Origin: Phytohabitans sp036906915
GTDB lineage: Bacteria; Actinomycetota; Actinomycetes; Mycobacteriales; Micromonosporaceae
DNA length: 64,000 nt
Direction of reading: 5' to 3'
Assembly (NCBI RefSeq): GCF_036906915.1
Contig: NZ_JBAKHX010000036.1
Coordinates: forward strand, 1-64,000
The number at the start of each line of letters is the position of its first letter. The first letter of the stretch is position 1. Under the pieces are notes generated by a model. That model ran no database searches. It saw nothing but the letters and a program-made list of their open reading frames with translations, and had not been told where the DNA came from. Shown here piece after piece: positions 43,397 through 51,112 of this stretch. The translations under genes were made by a program, and so were the position numbers.

Positions 43397-43969
43397 TTAG
43401 GTGTCGTCGCGCAGCCCGGCCATCGTTACGGACACCAAGCGACGCACCGCTGCTTTCGACGGTAGTGACCCGGCTGCGGTCAACGCGTGCAGGCAGAAAC
43501 GGGCAAGTTCGTCCGGCGAGACGTCGCTGCGGGCCTCGCCCGCTCTGGCTGCGTCCGCGATCAGATCCCGCAGGAACGACACGAGCCGCCGCTGTGCCCG
43601 CGCGACGTGCGTGCCGTGGTGCAGCATCGCGGATAGCTCGCCGCCGTGGCGCTGGTGGTGTGCCAGCATCGCGTACGTCTCCAGGGCGACCCGGACCCGC
43701 TCGCCGGCGCCGTCAACCTGGTCCCGCACCTTCACCAGGTGGTCCAGATGCTGGCCGACCTGCCGCTCGTGCCAGGCGACGAGGATCGACTCCACGTCGG
43801 AGAAGTACTTGTACAGCGTGGCCCGGCCGATGCCGGTCTCCTCGGCGATCTGTGACATCGTCACAGAAGCCACCCCGTGCTCGGCGACCAGGGCCGCCGC
43901 GGTTTCCAACGTCGCGTCTCTAACCGCGCGGCGGTGAGCCTCGATCGTCTCGGACCATAGCTTCGGCAC
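43397..43969 (-). CDS. TetR-family regulator within the cluster
   Basis: A 190-residue regulator from GTG 43969 (VPKLWSETIEAHRRAVRDATL), the start being fixed by its paralogue at 40113. The HTH is VTMSQIAEETGIGRATLYKYFSDVESILVAWHERQ, and the C terminus FCLHALTAAGSLPSKAAVRRLVSVTM. It lies between the ferredoxin and KASIII genes on the same strand. It is likely a local repressor responding to a pathway intermediate or product. The pair with the 40.1-kb gene suggests duplication during cluster growth. Confidence 0.88.
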   Translation of the reverse strand: MPKLWSETIEAHRRAVRDATLETAAALVAEHGVASVTMSQIAEETGIGRATLYKYFSDVESILVAWHERQVGQHLDHLVKVRDQVDGAGERVRVALETYAMLAHHQRHGGELSAMLHHGTHVARAQRRLVSFLRDLIADAARAGEARSDVSPDELARFCLHALTAAGSLPSKAAVRRLVSVTMAGLRDDT

Positions 43970-44094
43970 GGGCTCAGTATAGGGGGGGTTGATCGTCGGA
44001 CGGTCTGGCGTGGTGCTGACATCGTGTCTGCGGGACCGGGCAGACCGACGGGGTCGACGTCCGGGCGTCTCGGCGTCGGACGCCTCCGACGACA

Positions 44095-44415
44095 CTACGC
44101 CCGCCTCGGCGGCAGGGCAGCGACGAAGGCCGGGTCGTTGTCCGTCTTGCCCACCTTCGCGGCGCTACCCGGCGACCCGAGGTCCCGGAAGAAGTCCGCG
44201 TTGAACGTCGCGTAGTCCGACCACTGCTCCGGCAGGTCGGCCTCAAAGTAGATCGCCTCGACAGGGCAGACCGGCTCGCACGCGCTGCAGTCCACGCATT
44301 CGGTCGGATGAATGTACATCATGCGTTCGCCCTCGTAGATGCAATCCACCGGACACTCGTCCAGGCAGGCACGGTCCAGTACGTCGAGGCATGGAGCCGA
44401 AATCACGTACGTCAT
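44095..44415 (-). CDS. 7Fe/8Fe ferredoxin (FdxA type)
   Basis: A 106-residue ferredoxin of the mycobacterial FdxA type, with Cys at 9, 17, 21, 25 and 40, 43, 46, 50 (DRACLDECPVDCIYEG, ECVDCSACEPVCPVEAIYFE). This gives one [3Fe-4S]/[4Fe-4S] and one [4Fe-4S] cluster. The tail LGSPGSAAKVGKTDNDPAFVAALPPR is also family-typical. A ferredoxin of this kind accompanies the hydrazine cassette in fosfazinomycin/kinamycin-type loci, as I recall. It lies 14 bp after the GNAT gene. It could donate electrons to the DUF3050 enzyme. Confidence 0.9.
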   Translation of the reverse strand: MTYVISAPCLDVLDRACLDECPVDCIYEGERMMYIHPTECVDCSACEPVCPVEAIYFEADLPEQWSDYATFNADFFRDLGSPGSAAKVGKTDNDPAFVAALPPRRA

Positions 44416-44429
44416 TTGGCTTCCCGGGA

Positions 44430-44831
44430 TCAGGGGTTGAGCACCCAGGCGGACGAATGCGCGGAGAAGCCGATGTGCGGGTAGTAGCTGACCGCGGCCG
44501 GCGCAGACAGCAACACAATCTTGGCTCGCGGGGCCTGAGCACGGGTGGCGTCGATGAGCGCGCGACCGATCCCGGCCCGCTGCAGCCGGCCTGTCACGGC
44601 GATGTCCGACAGGTACGTCACGTACGAGAAGTCCGAGACGCTCCGAGCTATGCCGACGAGCTCGCCCTGGTGCCGGCAGACCATGATCAAGTTGGCGTTG
44701 CGAATCATCTGGGCGAACCGCACATCGTCGGTGATCGGCCGGCGCTCACCGAGGCCGGACGACTCGTAGACCGCCAGGACCTCGCGCAGGTCGAGGTCTG
44801 CACCGTCAACGCGTTCAGTCTTCCAGTCCAC
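44430..44831 (-). CDS. GNAT N-acetyltransferase, FzmQ/KinN-like candidate
   Basis: A 133-residue GNAT. The acetyl-CoA loop is GRLQRAGIGRALIDATRAQAP (QxxGxG at 84-89), preceded by FSYVTYLSDIAV and followed by KIVLLSAPAAVSYYPHIGF. In fosfazinomycin and kinamycin a small GNAT acetylates hydrazinosuccinate before lyase cleavage. The same neighbours (ADSL-like, GS-like, amidase, ferredoxin) make that role likely here. The start overlaps the end of the lyase gene by 17 bp, implying translational coupling. The alternative, a self-resistance acetyltransferase, is less likely given the context. Confidence 0.8.
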   Translation of the reverse strand: MDWKTERVDGADLDLREVLAVYESSGLGERRPITDDVRFAQMIRNANLIMVCRHQGELVGIARSVSDFSYVTYLSDIAVTGRLQRAGIGRALIDATRAQAPRAKIVLLSAPAAVSYYPHIGFSAHSSAWVLNP

Positions 44832-46101
44832 GTAGGGCCTCCAATCGGGTCAGGATCACGTCGTGATGGTTGAAGAACCGCTCGGGTGTCAGCAGCCCTG
44901 GATCGACGCCGTGCCGCTGTAGCGCGGCGCCGAATTCGTCGCCATGCTCGGCCGCCCACTCCGCTGCCGACTGGACGAGGCGGTACGCGGCCTCCCGCTC
45001 CATACCGCTGGCTAGCAGGTCGGCGAGCACGACCGAGCTGTACACCCGCCCGCGAGTCATGTCGATGGTCGCGCGCATCCGGTCGGGGAATACCTCGAGT
45101 GTTTCCACCAGGTCGGCGGCGGCTGTGGCCTGGTAATGCGCCACCGTCAGACAGTCCGGCAGGACGACCCGCTCGACCGAGGAGTGGGCCAAGTCCCGTT
45201 CGTGCCAGAGCGCCACGTTCTCCAGCATCGCCGTGACATACGAACGCAGCAGTCGAGCGATGCCGCACAGCCGTTCGCTGGTGGTCGGGTTCCGTTTGTG
45301 CGGCATGGCGCTGGAGCCCTGGTACGCGGCGCTGCGCCGCTCCTCCACCTCGACCACCTCGGTGCGCTGAAGCAACCGCAGCTCCAAGGCCAGTTGCTCG
45401 ATGCACGCCCCCAGCACCGCGACCGCCTGCACCAGCTCGGCGTGCCGGTCACGCGCGACCACCTGGCTGGGAGCCGACTCGACGCCCAGCCCAAGCCGGT
45501 CACAGACGTACCGCTCGACCGACGGATCGATCAAGGCGTACGTGCCTACCGACCCGGATATCGTGCCCACCGCCACGGCCTCGCGGGCGGCTACCAGCCG
45601 GCGAATGCATCGCTCGACCGCGAAGGCATGACCGGCGAGCTTGTGGCCGAATGTGGTGGGCTCGGCGTGTACCCCATGCGTGCGGCCGATGCAGGCGGTA
45701 TCCCAGTGCTTGACGGCGGTGTCCGCGAGGACCCGGCGCAGCCGTCCTGCCGCGTGCAGCAACAGGTCCGTGGCCCGTGCCAGGGTATGGCCCAGTGCCG
45801 TGTCGACGACGTCATAGCTGGTCATTCCCAGATGGACCCATCGTGCGGAGGCGTTCGGGATTGTTTCGCAAAACGCCGCGAGGAAGGCGAGAATCTCGTG
45901 GTCGCGGTCCCGTTCGAGCTCAGCCACCCGCGCGGCGGTCGGCACCTTCGCCTGTCGGATGTCGTCCAACGCATCCGCGGGCACTCGGCCGAGGCGCGCC
46001 TGCGCCTCGGTGGCGAGGACCTCGACCTCCGTCCACGTTGCATAGCGGGCCTGGTCTGCCCATAACTGTGCCATCTGCGGCAGGGAGTAGCGAGAAATCA
46101 T
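44815..46101 (-). CDS. Adenylosuccinate lyase-like enzyme, FzmR/KinM-like candidate
   Basis: A 428-residue fumarase/aspartase-superfamily lyase closest to PurB. Signature positions: GMTSYDVVDTALGH at 92-105, GRTHGVHAEPTTFGHKLAGH at 139-158, ISGSVGTYALIDP at 181-193 and the SSAMPHKRNP loop at 263-272, all intact. In kinamycin/fosfazinomycin such an enzyme eliminates fumarate from N-acetylhydrazinosuccinate to release acetylhydrazine. A housekeeping purB is possible on sequence alone, but its position inside this operon between GS-like and GNAT genes argues for the pathway role. It lies 60 bp after the GS gene. Confidence 0.85.
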   Translation of the reverse strand: MISRYSLPQMAQLWADQARYATWTEVEVLATEAQARLGRVPADALDDIRQAKVPTAARVAELERDRDHEILAFLAAFCETIPNASARWVHLGMTSYDVVDTALGHTLARATDLLLHAAGRLRRVLADTAVKHWDTACIGRTHGVHAEPTTFGHKLAGHAFAVERCIRRLVAAREAVAVGTISGSVGTYALIDPSVERYVCDRLGLGVESAPSQVVARDRHAELVQAVAVLGACIEQLALELRLLQRTEVVEVEERRSAAYQGSSAMPHKRNPTTSERLCGIARLLRSYVTAMLENVALWHERDLAHSSVERVVLPDCLTVAHYQATAAADLVETLEVFPDRMRATIDMTRGRVYSSVVLADLLASGMEREAAYRLVQSAAEWAAEHGDEFGAALQRHGVDPGLLTPERFFNHHDVILTRLEALRGLED

Positions 46102-46161
46102 GCCGCTCTTCTCCCCATAGCTAGGCTGGGCTCTCCTGCGGTTGTCGCCAGCCCTGGCGTT

Positions 46162-47691
46162 TCAGTATGCGCCGAAGTACTCACGGTGCTCCCATTCCGT
46201 CACCTGGCCGGCGACATCGCCTCGCTGAAGCCCTGTCGTCGCGCACCAGTCCTCGAACCGCGTCACTTCGCTTTCCTTGATCTTGGTGAGAGACGCCGCG
46301 AGCGGGCTACCGAGCAAGTGGCGAACGTGGTCACTGTCGCGGAACGCGTCCAAGGCCTCTCGCAGCGATTGCGGCAGCTCCACGGATGGTCCGGCATCCG
46401 GTCCGCCGGGAGCATGTTCCGGTCCCAGTTCGCCGGCCAGCCCGTCTAAGCCGGCCGCCAGCTGCGCGCCGATCGCCAGGTACGGATTGGCGCACGGCTC
46501 CCCCATCCGGTTTTCCACGTGCGTCGCCACGCCAGCGCCGAGCACTCGAACCATGGTGCTGCGATCCTCGTAGCTGGTGCCGATCCGGCTCGGCGAGAGC
46601 GCGAACTCGGGCGCGAACCGTCGGTAGCCGTTGACGGTAGGGACGGAAAGCAGACAAAAGTCCCGCGTCCGTGCCAGCAGGCCGTCGACGTATGCCTTGC
46701 CTTCCGCGGACATTCCCTCCGCATTGTCGTCTGCGGCGAAGAGGTTGTCGCCGCCTGCGAGCTTCACGACCGACTGGTGCAGGTGCCATCCGCTTGGGTC
46801 GAACCCGTCGAGGCGTGGTAGCGCCATGAACGACGCGTGGCAGCGGCGGCGGGCGCATTCCTGCTTGACCAGCGTGCGGAACAGCAGCATCGCGTCCGCC
46901 GCGTCGATGGCAGACATTGGACTGAAAGTGAACTCCAGCTGCCCGGGCCCAGATTCGTGTTCCATCGTCCGCAGCGGCAGGCCGAGGGCCAGCAACTGCG
47001 ATGCCAGCGGGCCGGTGACCCAGGCGACGGAGTCGGAATAGGTGTCGAGGTTGAACTGGTATCCCGCGTTGACCGCTGCCACCTGCGGTGCGGCGCCCTG
47101 GAGCCCGAAGCCGTTGCCGGCGTTGCCGGCCGGACCGTCAAGCAGGCGGGTCAGATACCACTCCACCTCTAGCCCGATGACCGGAGCCAGCTTTTGTGCG
47201 GCGTACCGCGCGCAGACCCGGCGTAGCACGTCACGGGTGGACAGTGGATGACGCGCGCCGTCGCGAAGGAACTCGTCGCCGAGCACCCAGGCGGTGCGCG
47301 GCTCGGTGAACGGCAGCACCTGGAAGGTAGTCGGGTCCGGGACGACGAGGAAGTCGCCCGCGCCGAGCAACTCACCAACGCCGACGTCTGAGTCGTGGGT
47401 CAGGAAGTCCACGGCTACAGCATGTGCCGTGTCAAACAGGAACGGCCCCGGGCTGAAGTCCATGCCGTTGCGCAGGACGGACCGGAACGCCTCGACGGTC
47501 AGGGTCTTCGAGCGGGCCAACCCGTGTGGGTCGCAGAAGACCAGCCGTACCAGGTCGATGTCCGCCAGTGCCCCCTCTACCTGCTCTGCGGCAGCAGCCT
47601 GGCGGTCGTTCCAGACGTCGAACTCGACGACGAACGCCGGGCGCCCGACGCCGCGCTCGCCGTACTGGCTGGACCAGGATCGGGAGAACAT
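46162..47691 (-). CDS. Glutamine synthetase-like gamma-glutamyl ligase, FzmN/KinL-like candidate
   Basis: A 509-residue GS-fold ligase. The beta-grasp N-terminal domain (about 40-140) has DIDLVRLVFCDPHGLARSKTL. The catalytic domain contains VIGLEVEWYL (171-180), TMEHESGPGQLEFTFSPM (242-259), GWHLHQSVV (301-309, metal/ATP His), and EDRSTMVRVLGAG..VENRMGEPCANPYLAIGAQLAAGLDGL near the end. It is longer than housekeeping GlnA and divergent in the N terminus. In fosfazinomycin/kinamycin the homologue ligates glutamate with (acetyl)hydrazine using ATP. That is the likely role here. It lies 7 bp downstream of the amidase. Confidence 0.85.
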   Translation of the reverse strand: MFSRSWSSQYGERGVGRPAFVVEFDVWNDRQAAAAEQVEGALADIDLVRLVFCDPHGLARSKTLTVEAFRSVLRNGMDFSPGPFLFDTAHAVAVDFLTHDSDVGVGELLGAGDFLVVPDPTTFQVLPFTEPRTAWVLGDEFLRDGARHPLSTRDVLRRVCARYAAQKLAPVIGLEVEWYLTRLLDGPAGNAGNGFGLQGAAPQVAAVNAGYQFNLDTYSDSVAWVTGPLASQLLALGLPLRTMEHESGPGQLEFTFSPMSAIDAADAMLLFRTLVKQECARRRCHASFMALPRLDGFDPSGWHLHQSVVKLAGGDNLFAADDNAEGMSAEGKAYVDGLLARTRDFCLLSVPTVNGYRRFAPEFALSPSRIGTSYEDRSTMVRVLGAGVATHVENRMGEPCANPYLAIGAQLAAGLDGLAGELGPEHAPGGPDAGPSVELPQSLREALDAFRDSDHVRHLLGSPLAASLTKIKESEVTRFEDWCATTGLQRGDVAGQVTEWEHREYFGAY

Positions 47692-47698
47692 CGCTGAA

Positions 47699-49078
47699 TC
47701 ACCCCTTCATCGCGCCGCGCGGCGGTGCCGGCAGCGGATCGAGTTGTTCCTCCACCTGCCGCGCGGTGGCCAGCACCAAGTGGTCTTCGCCGACCGACCC
47801 CACCAGCTGCAGGCCGACCGGGAGGCCAGCGGGCGTGCGACCAACGGGGATGGAGATTGCCGGTTGCCCGGTCATGTTGAACGGGTAGGTCGCTGGCGAC
47901 CACGCCAACCACAGCAGGTCTGACGGATCTTCGGCCCACTCCGGTCCGATGGCATCGACGTGGAACGGCTCGATCGGGATCGTTGCCATCGCGAGCACGT
48001 CGTAGCGATCCATGAGCCGCCGCAGCCGGGCACGCAGTGTGAGGCGGACCTGTTCGGCCCTCATGACGGTCTCGCCGCTGACCGTCCGGCCGTGGCGGAC
48101 GACCGCCAGCCGTGCCGGATCGCACCATGGCTCGCTCTCCGGTGGCGTGCCGGCGGCCTCGGCGGCGGCCAGCAGGTCCACCAGTGCGGCGTAGGGGTCG
48201 GCGAACGGGACCTCGACGGGCTCGATCTGGTGTCCTGCCGCGGCAAGTGCGGTATGCGCCTGGACGCAGGTCGCGCGGACCTCGGCCGACGTACCTGGGA
48301 ACTCGAGCCAGCCGATCCGCAGCGGTGCGGATCGGACCACCTGTTCAGCTGAGGTGACGCCAGAATCCGGATCGTCTCGATGCGGACCGGCCAGGATCGC
48401 CGTCAGTTCCGCGACGTCCCCCACCGAGGCGGCCAGCGGCCCGACGTGTGCCAGCCGGTCGGCGCAGGGTGGTACGTACGGCACTCGACCAAACGAAGGC
48501 TTGAACCCGACGACCCCGCAGAACGCCGCCGGGATCCGAATCGAGCCGGCCCCGTCGGTGCCCAGGGACGCCGCGCACAGTCCAGCGGTGACCGCTGCCG
48601 CGGCGCCGCCGCTGGAACCGCCGGCCGACCGTTCCGGGTCCCACGGATTGCGGGTCGGCGGGCCGACTCGGCTGATGGTGGTGGCGCTCCAGCCGTACTC
48701 AGACGTGGCCGTCTTGCCAATCACGATCGCGCCGGCGGCTCGGAGCCGGGCCACTGCCGGTGCGTCCACCGGCGGACGCCGGTTCTCCAATATGGAGCCT
48801 CGCGCGGTGGGCAGGTCACGTGTCTGGATGAGGTCCTTGACGGAGACCGGCACACCGAGCAGCGGATGCTCGGCCCACACGGCGTCCCCGCGGCGGCGAA
48901 TCTGGCCATCCGCAGCCTCCGCCTCCCGCAGCGCGCCCTCCCCTGCCACCGAGACGAACGCTCCGAGCGTGGCGTCCTGCTCCGCGATGTCGGCCAGCGT
49001 CCGCTGAATGAGGTCCACGACGGACGATCCGCCGTCGCGGAGCAGACCCCGGATGTCCTCGATCGCGGAGCGCCTCAT
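47699..49078 (-). CDS. Amidase-signature hydrolase, FzmO/KinK-like candidate
   Basis: A 459-residue amidase-signature enzyme with the Ser-cisSer-Lys triad visible: Lys81 (VPVSVKDLIQT), cis-Ser155 (SAGGSSGGAAAAVTAGL) and nucleophile Ser179 (GTDGAGSIRIPAAFCGVVGFKPS). In fosfazinomycin/kinamycin an amidase removes the acetyl group from glutamyl-acetylhydrazine to give glutamylhydrazine, the free-hydrazine carrier. Its ATG overlaps the aryl-carrier stop by four bases, physically linking the two modules. The substrate is inferred from context. Confidence 0.85.
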   Translation of the reverse strand: MRRSAIEDIRGLLRDGGSSVVDLIQRTLADIAEQDATLGAFVSVAGEGALREAEAADGQIRRRGDAVWAEHPLLGVPVSVKDLIQTRDLPTARGSILENRRPPVDAPAVARLRAAGAIVIGKTATSEYGWSATTISRVGPPTRNPWDPERSAGGSSGGAAAAVTAGLCAASLGTDGAGSIRIPAAFCGVVGFKPSFGRVPYVPPCADRLAHVGPLAASVGDVAELTAILAGPHRDDPDSGVTSAEQVVRSAPLRIGWLEFPGTSAEVRATCVQAHTALAAAGHQIEPVEVPFADPYAALVDLLAAAEAAGTPPESEPWCDPARLAVVRHGRTVSGETVMRAEQVRLTLRARLRRLMDRYDVLAMATIPIEPFHVDAIGPEWAEDPSDLLWLAWSPATYPFNMTGQPAISIPVGRTPAGLPVGLQLVGSVGEDHLVLATARQVEEQLDPLPAPPRGAMKG

Positions 49079-49374
49079 TCGGTCGCTCCCGCCGCACGCC
49101 GCACGGTGGAGCCGGGCGCCGGCTGGCCCGCGACGCGATCCAGGTGCCGAGCCCACGCGGCCAGCGTTGGCTCGGTCGCCATGCCTTTGAACGAGACTCG
49201 GATCCCGGCGCGGCGTACCCGGTTGGCCAACCGCAGCATCCCCAGCGAGTCCAGGCCGAGGCGGACGAGGTTTGCATCGTCCGGCACGGCGTCCGGTGCC
49301 GTGCCGAGGATCTCGGCGACGGCGGCACGCAGTACATCGATGGTTGGCGGTTGCCCCGCCGTGGTGCTGGACAT
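49075..49374 (-). CDS. Aryl carrier protein
   Basis: A 99-residue carrier protein. The phosphopantetheine site is Ser43 in LVRLGLDSLGMLRLANRVRRAG. The following IRVSFKGMATEPTLAAWARHL matches aryl carrier domains of EntB/DhbB/VibB (GxxVsFxxLxxxPTLxxW) rather than fatty-acid ACPs. It should be loaded with salicylate by the AMP ligase directly upstream (31-bp gap). It is free-standing, with no isochorismatase domain. A Gly/Pro/Arg tail follows the domain. Confidence 0.88.
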   Translation of the reverse strand: MSSTTAGQPPTIDVLRAAVAEILGTAPDAVPDDANLVRLGLDSLGMLRLANRVRRAGIRVSFKGMATEPTLAAWARHLDRVAGQPAPGSTVRRAAGATE

Positions 49375-49405
49375 AGGACCGTCCCCTGTCTACATAGGTG
49401 GCTGG

Positions 49406-51091
49406 TCAGGAGCCGGCAGCCTTGGTTGCGGCATCCGCCGCGAGTGCCTTCTTGTCGATCTTGCCAAGCCCGGTGAGGGGGAGGTCCGCCACGATCTCCA
49501 GCCGATCGGGCAGCTTGTAGTCCGCAACCCCACGACCCTGCAGCGCCTCCCGAAGGACGGCGAGCGTCGGAGGCTCACCCTCGGGCCGGACGTAGGCGCA
49601 GATGCGCTCGCCGAGTAGCGGGTCCGGCATCGGCACCACCGCGACGCGCTCCACCGCGGGATGGGCGAGCAGGTGGCCCTCCACCTCGCTGGCGGACACC
49701 TTGTTACCACCCTTGATGATCACGTCCTTCACGCGCCCTGCGACGACAATGTCATCGGTGGCGGTAAGCCGGACGAGGTCACCGGTACGGTAAAAGCCGT
49801 CCGGCGTGAAAGCGTGCGTGTTGTGCTCGGCGGCCCGGTAGTAGCCGCGCAAGGTGTACGGGCCACGGGCGAGCAGCTCCCCGGTCTCGCCGGCCTGGAC
49901 GTCGACGCCGGCTTCATCCACGACGCGAATCTCGTCGTCCGGCGACAGCGGACGGCCCTGGGTGCTCAGCACCGTCTCCTTCGGATCAGTCTCGCGGGTG
50001 AAGGTCAGCAGCCCTTCAGCCATCCCGAAGACCTGCTGGAGCCGGCAGTCGAACGCCGGGCCGATCCGCTCGGCGATCTCGCGGTGCAGCGGTGCACCAC
50101 CAACCTGGATGAGCCGCAGGCTGGACAGGTCGTATGGGTTGTCGGCCGCCTCCAGCCACAGCTGCGCGACCGTCGGCACGACCGAGGTGACCGTGACGCG
50201 TTCGCGCTCGATCGTTTCGAAACAGTCATCCGGCAACGGATCCTCCACCAGCGTGACGGTCCCGCCGGACCGCAGCGTGCCCACGACGCCCGGGCAACCC
50301 CAGGTGAAGTTGAACTCAACCGGAAGCACGGCCAGGTAGACGTCGTCGGGTGTGAGGCCGATGAGCTCGGCCGCGGCCCGGGTCTGGTAGTCGTAGTCGT
50401 CGTGGGTCCGCGGGATGAGCTTCGGTAGTGCGGTCGTACCGCCGGAAAGCAGGAAGAAGGCGACGTCCGATGGGTCCGCTGCGGAGTCAACGTCGGACTC
50501 CGCTCCGGGGCGCTCGTAGCGTTCGCCGGCGACGGTTTCCTCGATCGGGGGCCGGACCTCGGCCAGGGGAATGAACGCGTCGTCCCGATCCTGCGGCATT
50601 CCTGGTGGCACCCGGCCATCCAGCACGAACACCCGCCGCAACCCGGGGAACTCGGTCATCAGGTCGGAAGCCATGGCCGCGTGGTCGAACCCCTGGTACG
50701 TGCCCGGCACGACGTACCCGGCGGCGTCGGTCAGCTCCAGCAGGTGGCGAATCTCGTTTGCCCGGTGAGACAGCAGACAGAAAACCGGCTTGGCATTGGC
50801 CCGCAGCAGGGCGAAAACGGTAATGACGAACTCGGGCATGTTCGGCAGCTGGACGACCACCCGGTCGCCAGCGTCGATGCCGTAGATCCGGAAGCCGGCC
50901 GCCATCCGGTCGATCCGCCGGTCCAGCTCGGCGTAGCTGATCCTGGTCTTGCCGTGGACCAACGCCGTCCGTTCGCCGAACTGCCGCGACCATTGCTGGG
51001 GCAGGTCGCCGAGCGTGGCGCCGCGCCAATAGCCGCGCGCCCGGTAGCGTTCGGCCATTTCGGCCGGCCAGGGAGTGCACCCGTCGAGCAT
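49406..51091 (-). CDS. Aryl-acid AMP ligase (salicylate/2,3-DHB-AMP ligase family)
   Basis: A 561-residue ANL-superfamily adenylating enzyme resembling DhbE/EntE/MbtA. It opens with FTPWPAEMAERYRARGYWRG-like sequence typical of the family. The phosphate loop is SGGTTALPK (216-224), followed by the aryl-acid pocket segment LIPRTHDDYDYQTRAAAE (225-242). Later come VFGMAEGLLTFT, GFYRTGDLVRL, GRVKDVIIKGGNKVSASEVE and the C-terminal catalytic Lys in LPLTGLGKIDKKAL. It activates an ortho-hydroxybenzoate-type acid and loads the aryl carrier protein. Salicylate is the obvious substrate because the salicylate synthase gene is 22 bp upstream. Confidence 0.88.
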   Translation of the reverse strand: MLDGCTPWPAEMAERYRARGYWRGATLGDLPQQWSRQFGERTALVHGKTRISYAELDRRIDRMAAGFRIYGIDAGDRVVVQLPNMPEFVITVFALLRANAKPVFCLLSHRANEIRHLLELTDAAGYVVPGTYQGFDHAAMASDLMTEFPGLRRVFVLDGRVPPGMPQDRDDAFIPLAEVRPPIEETVAGERYERPGAESDVDSAADPSDVAFFLLSGGTTALPKLIPRTHDDYDYQTRAAAELIGLTPDDVYLAVLPVEFNFTWGCPGVVGTLRSGGTVTLVEDPLPDDCFETIERERVTVTSVVPTVAQLWLEAADNPYDLSSLRLIQVGGAPLHREIAERIGPAFDCRLQQVFGMAEGLLTFTRETDPKETVLSTQGRPLSPDDEIRVVDEAGVDVQAGETGELLARGPYTLRGYYRAAEHNTHAFTPDGFYRTGDLVRLTATDDIVVAGRVKDVIIKGGNKVSASEVEGHLLAHPAVERVAVVPMPDPLLGERICAYVRPEGEPPTLAVLREALQGRGVADYKLPDRLEIVADLPLTGLGKIDKKALAADAATKAAGS

Positions 51092-51112
51092 CAGACTCCT
51101 CCGATCAATCGG

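Noticed and set aside
44815..46101. Housekeeping purB
   Set aside because: All PurB motifs are present, but its position inside an overlapping operon with GS-like, amidase and GNAT genes favours a pathway-specific lyase.
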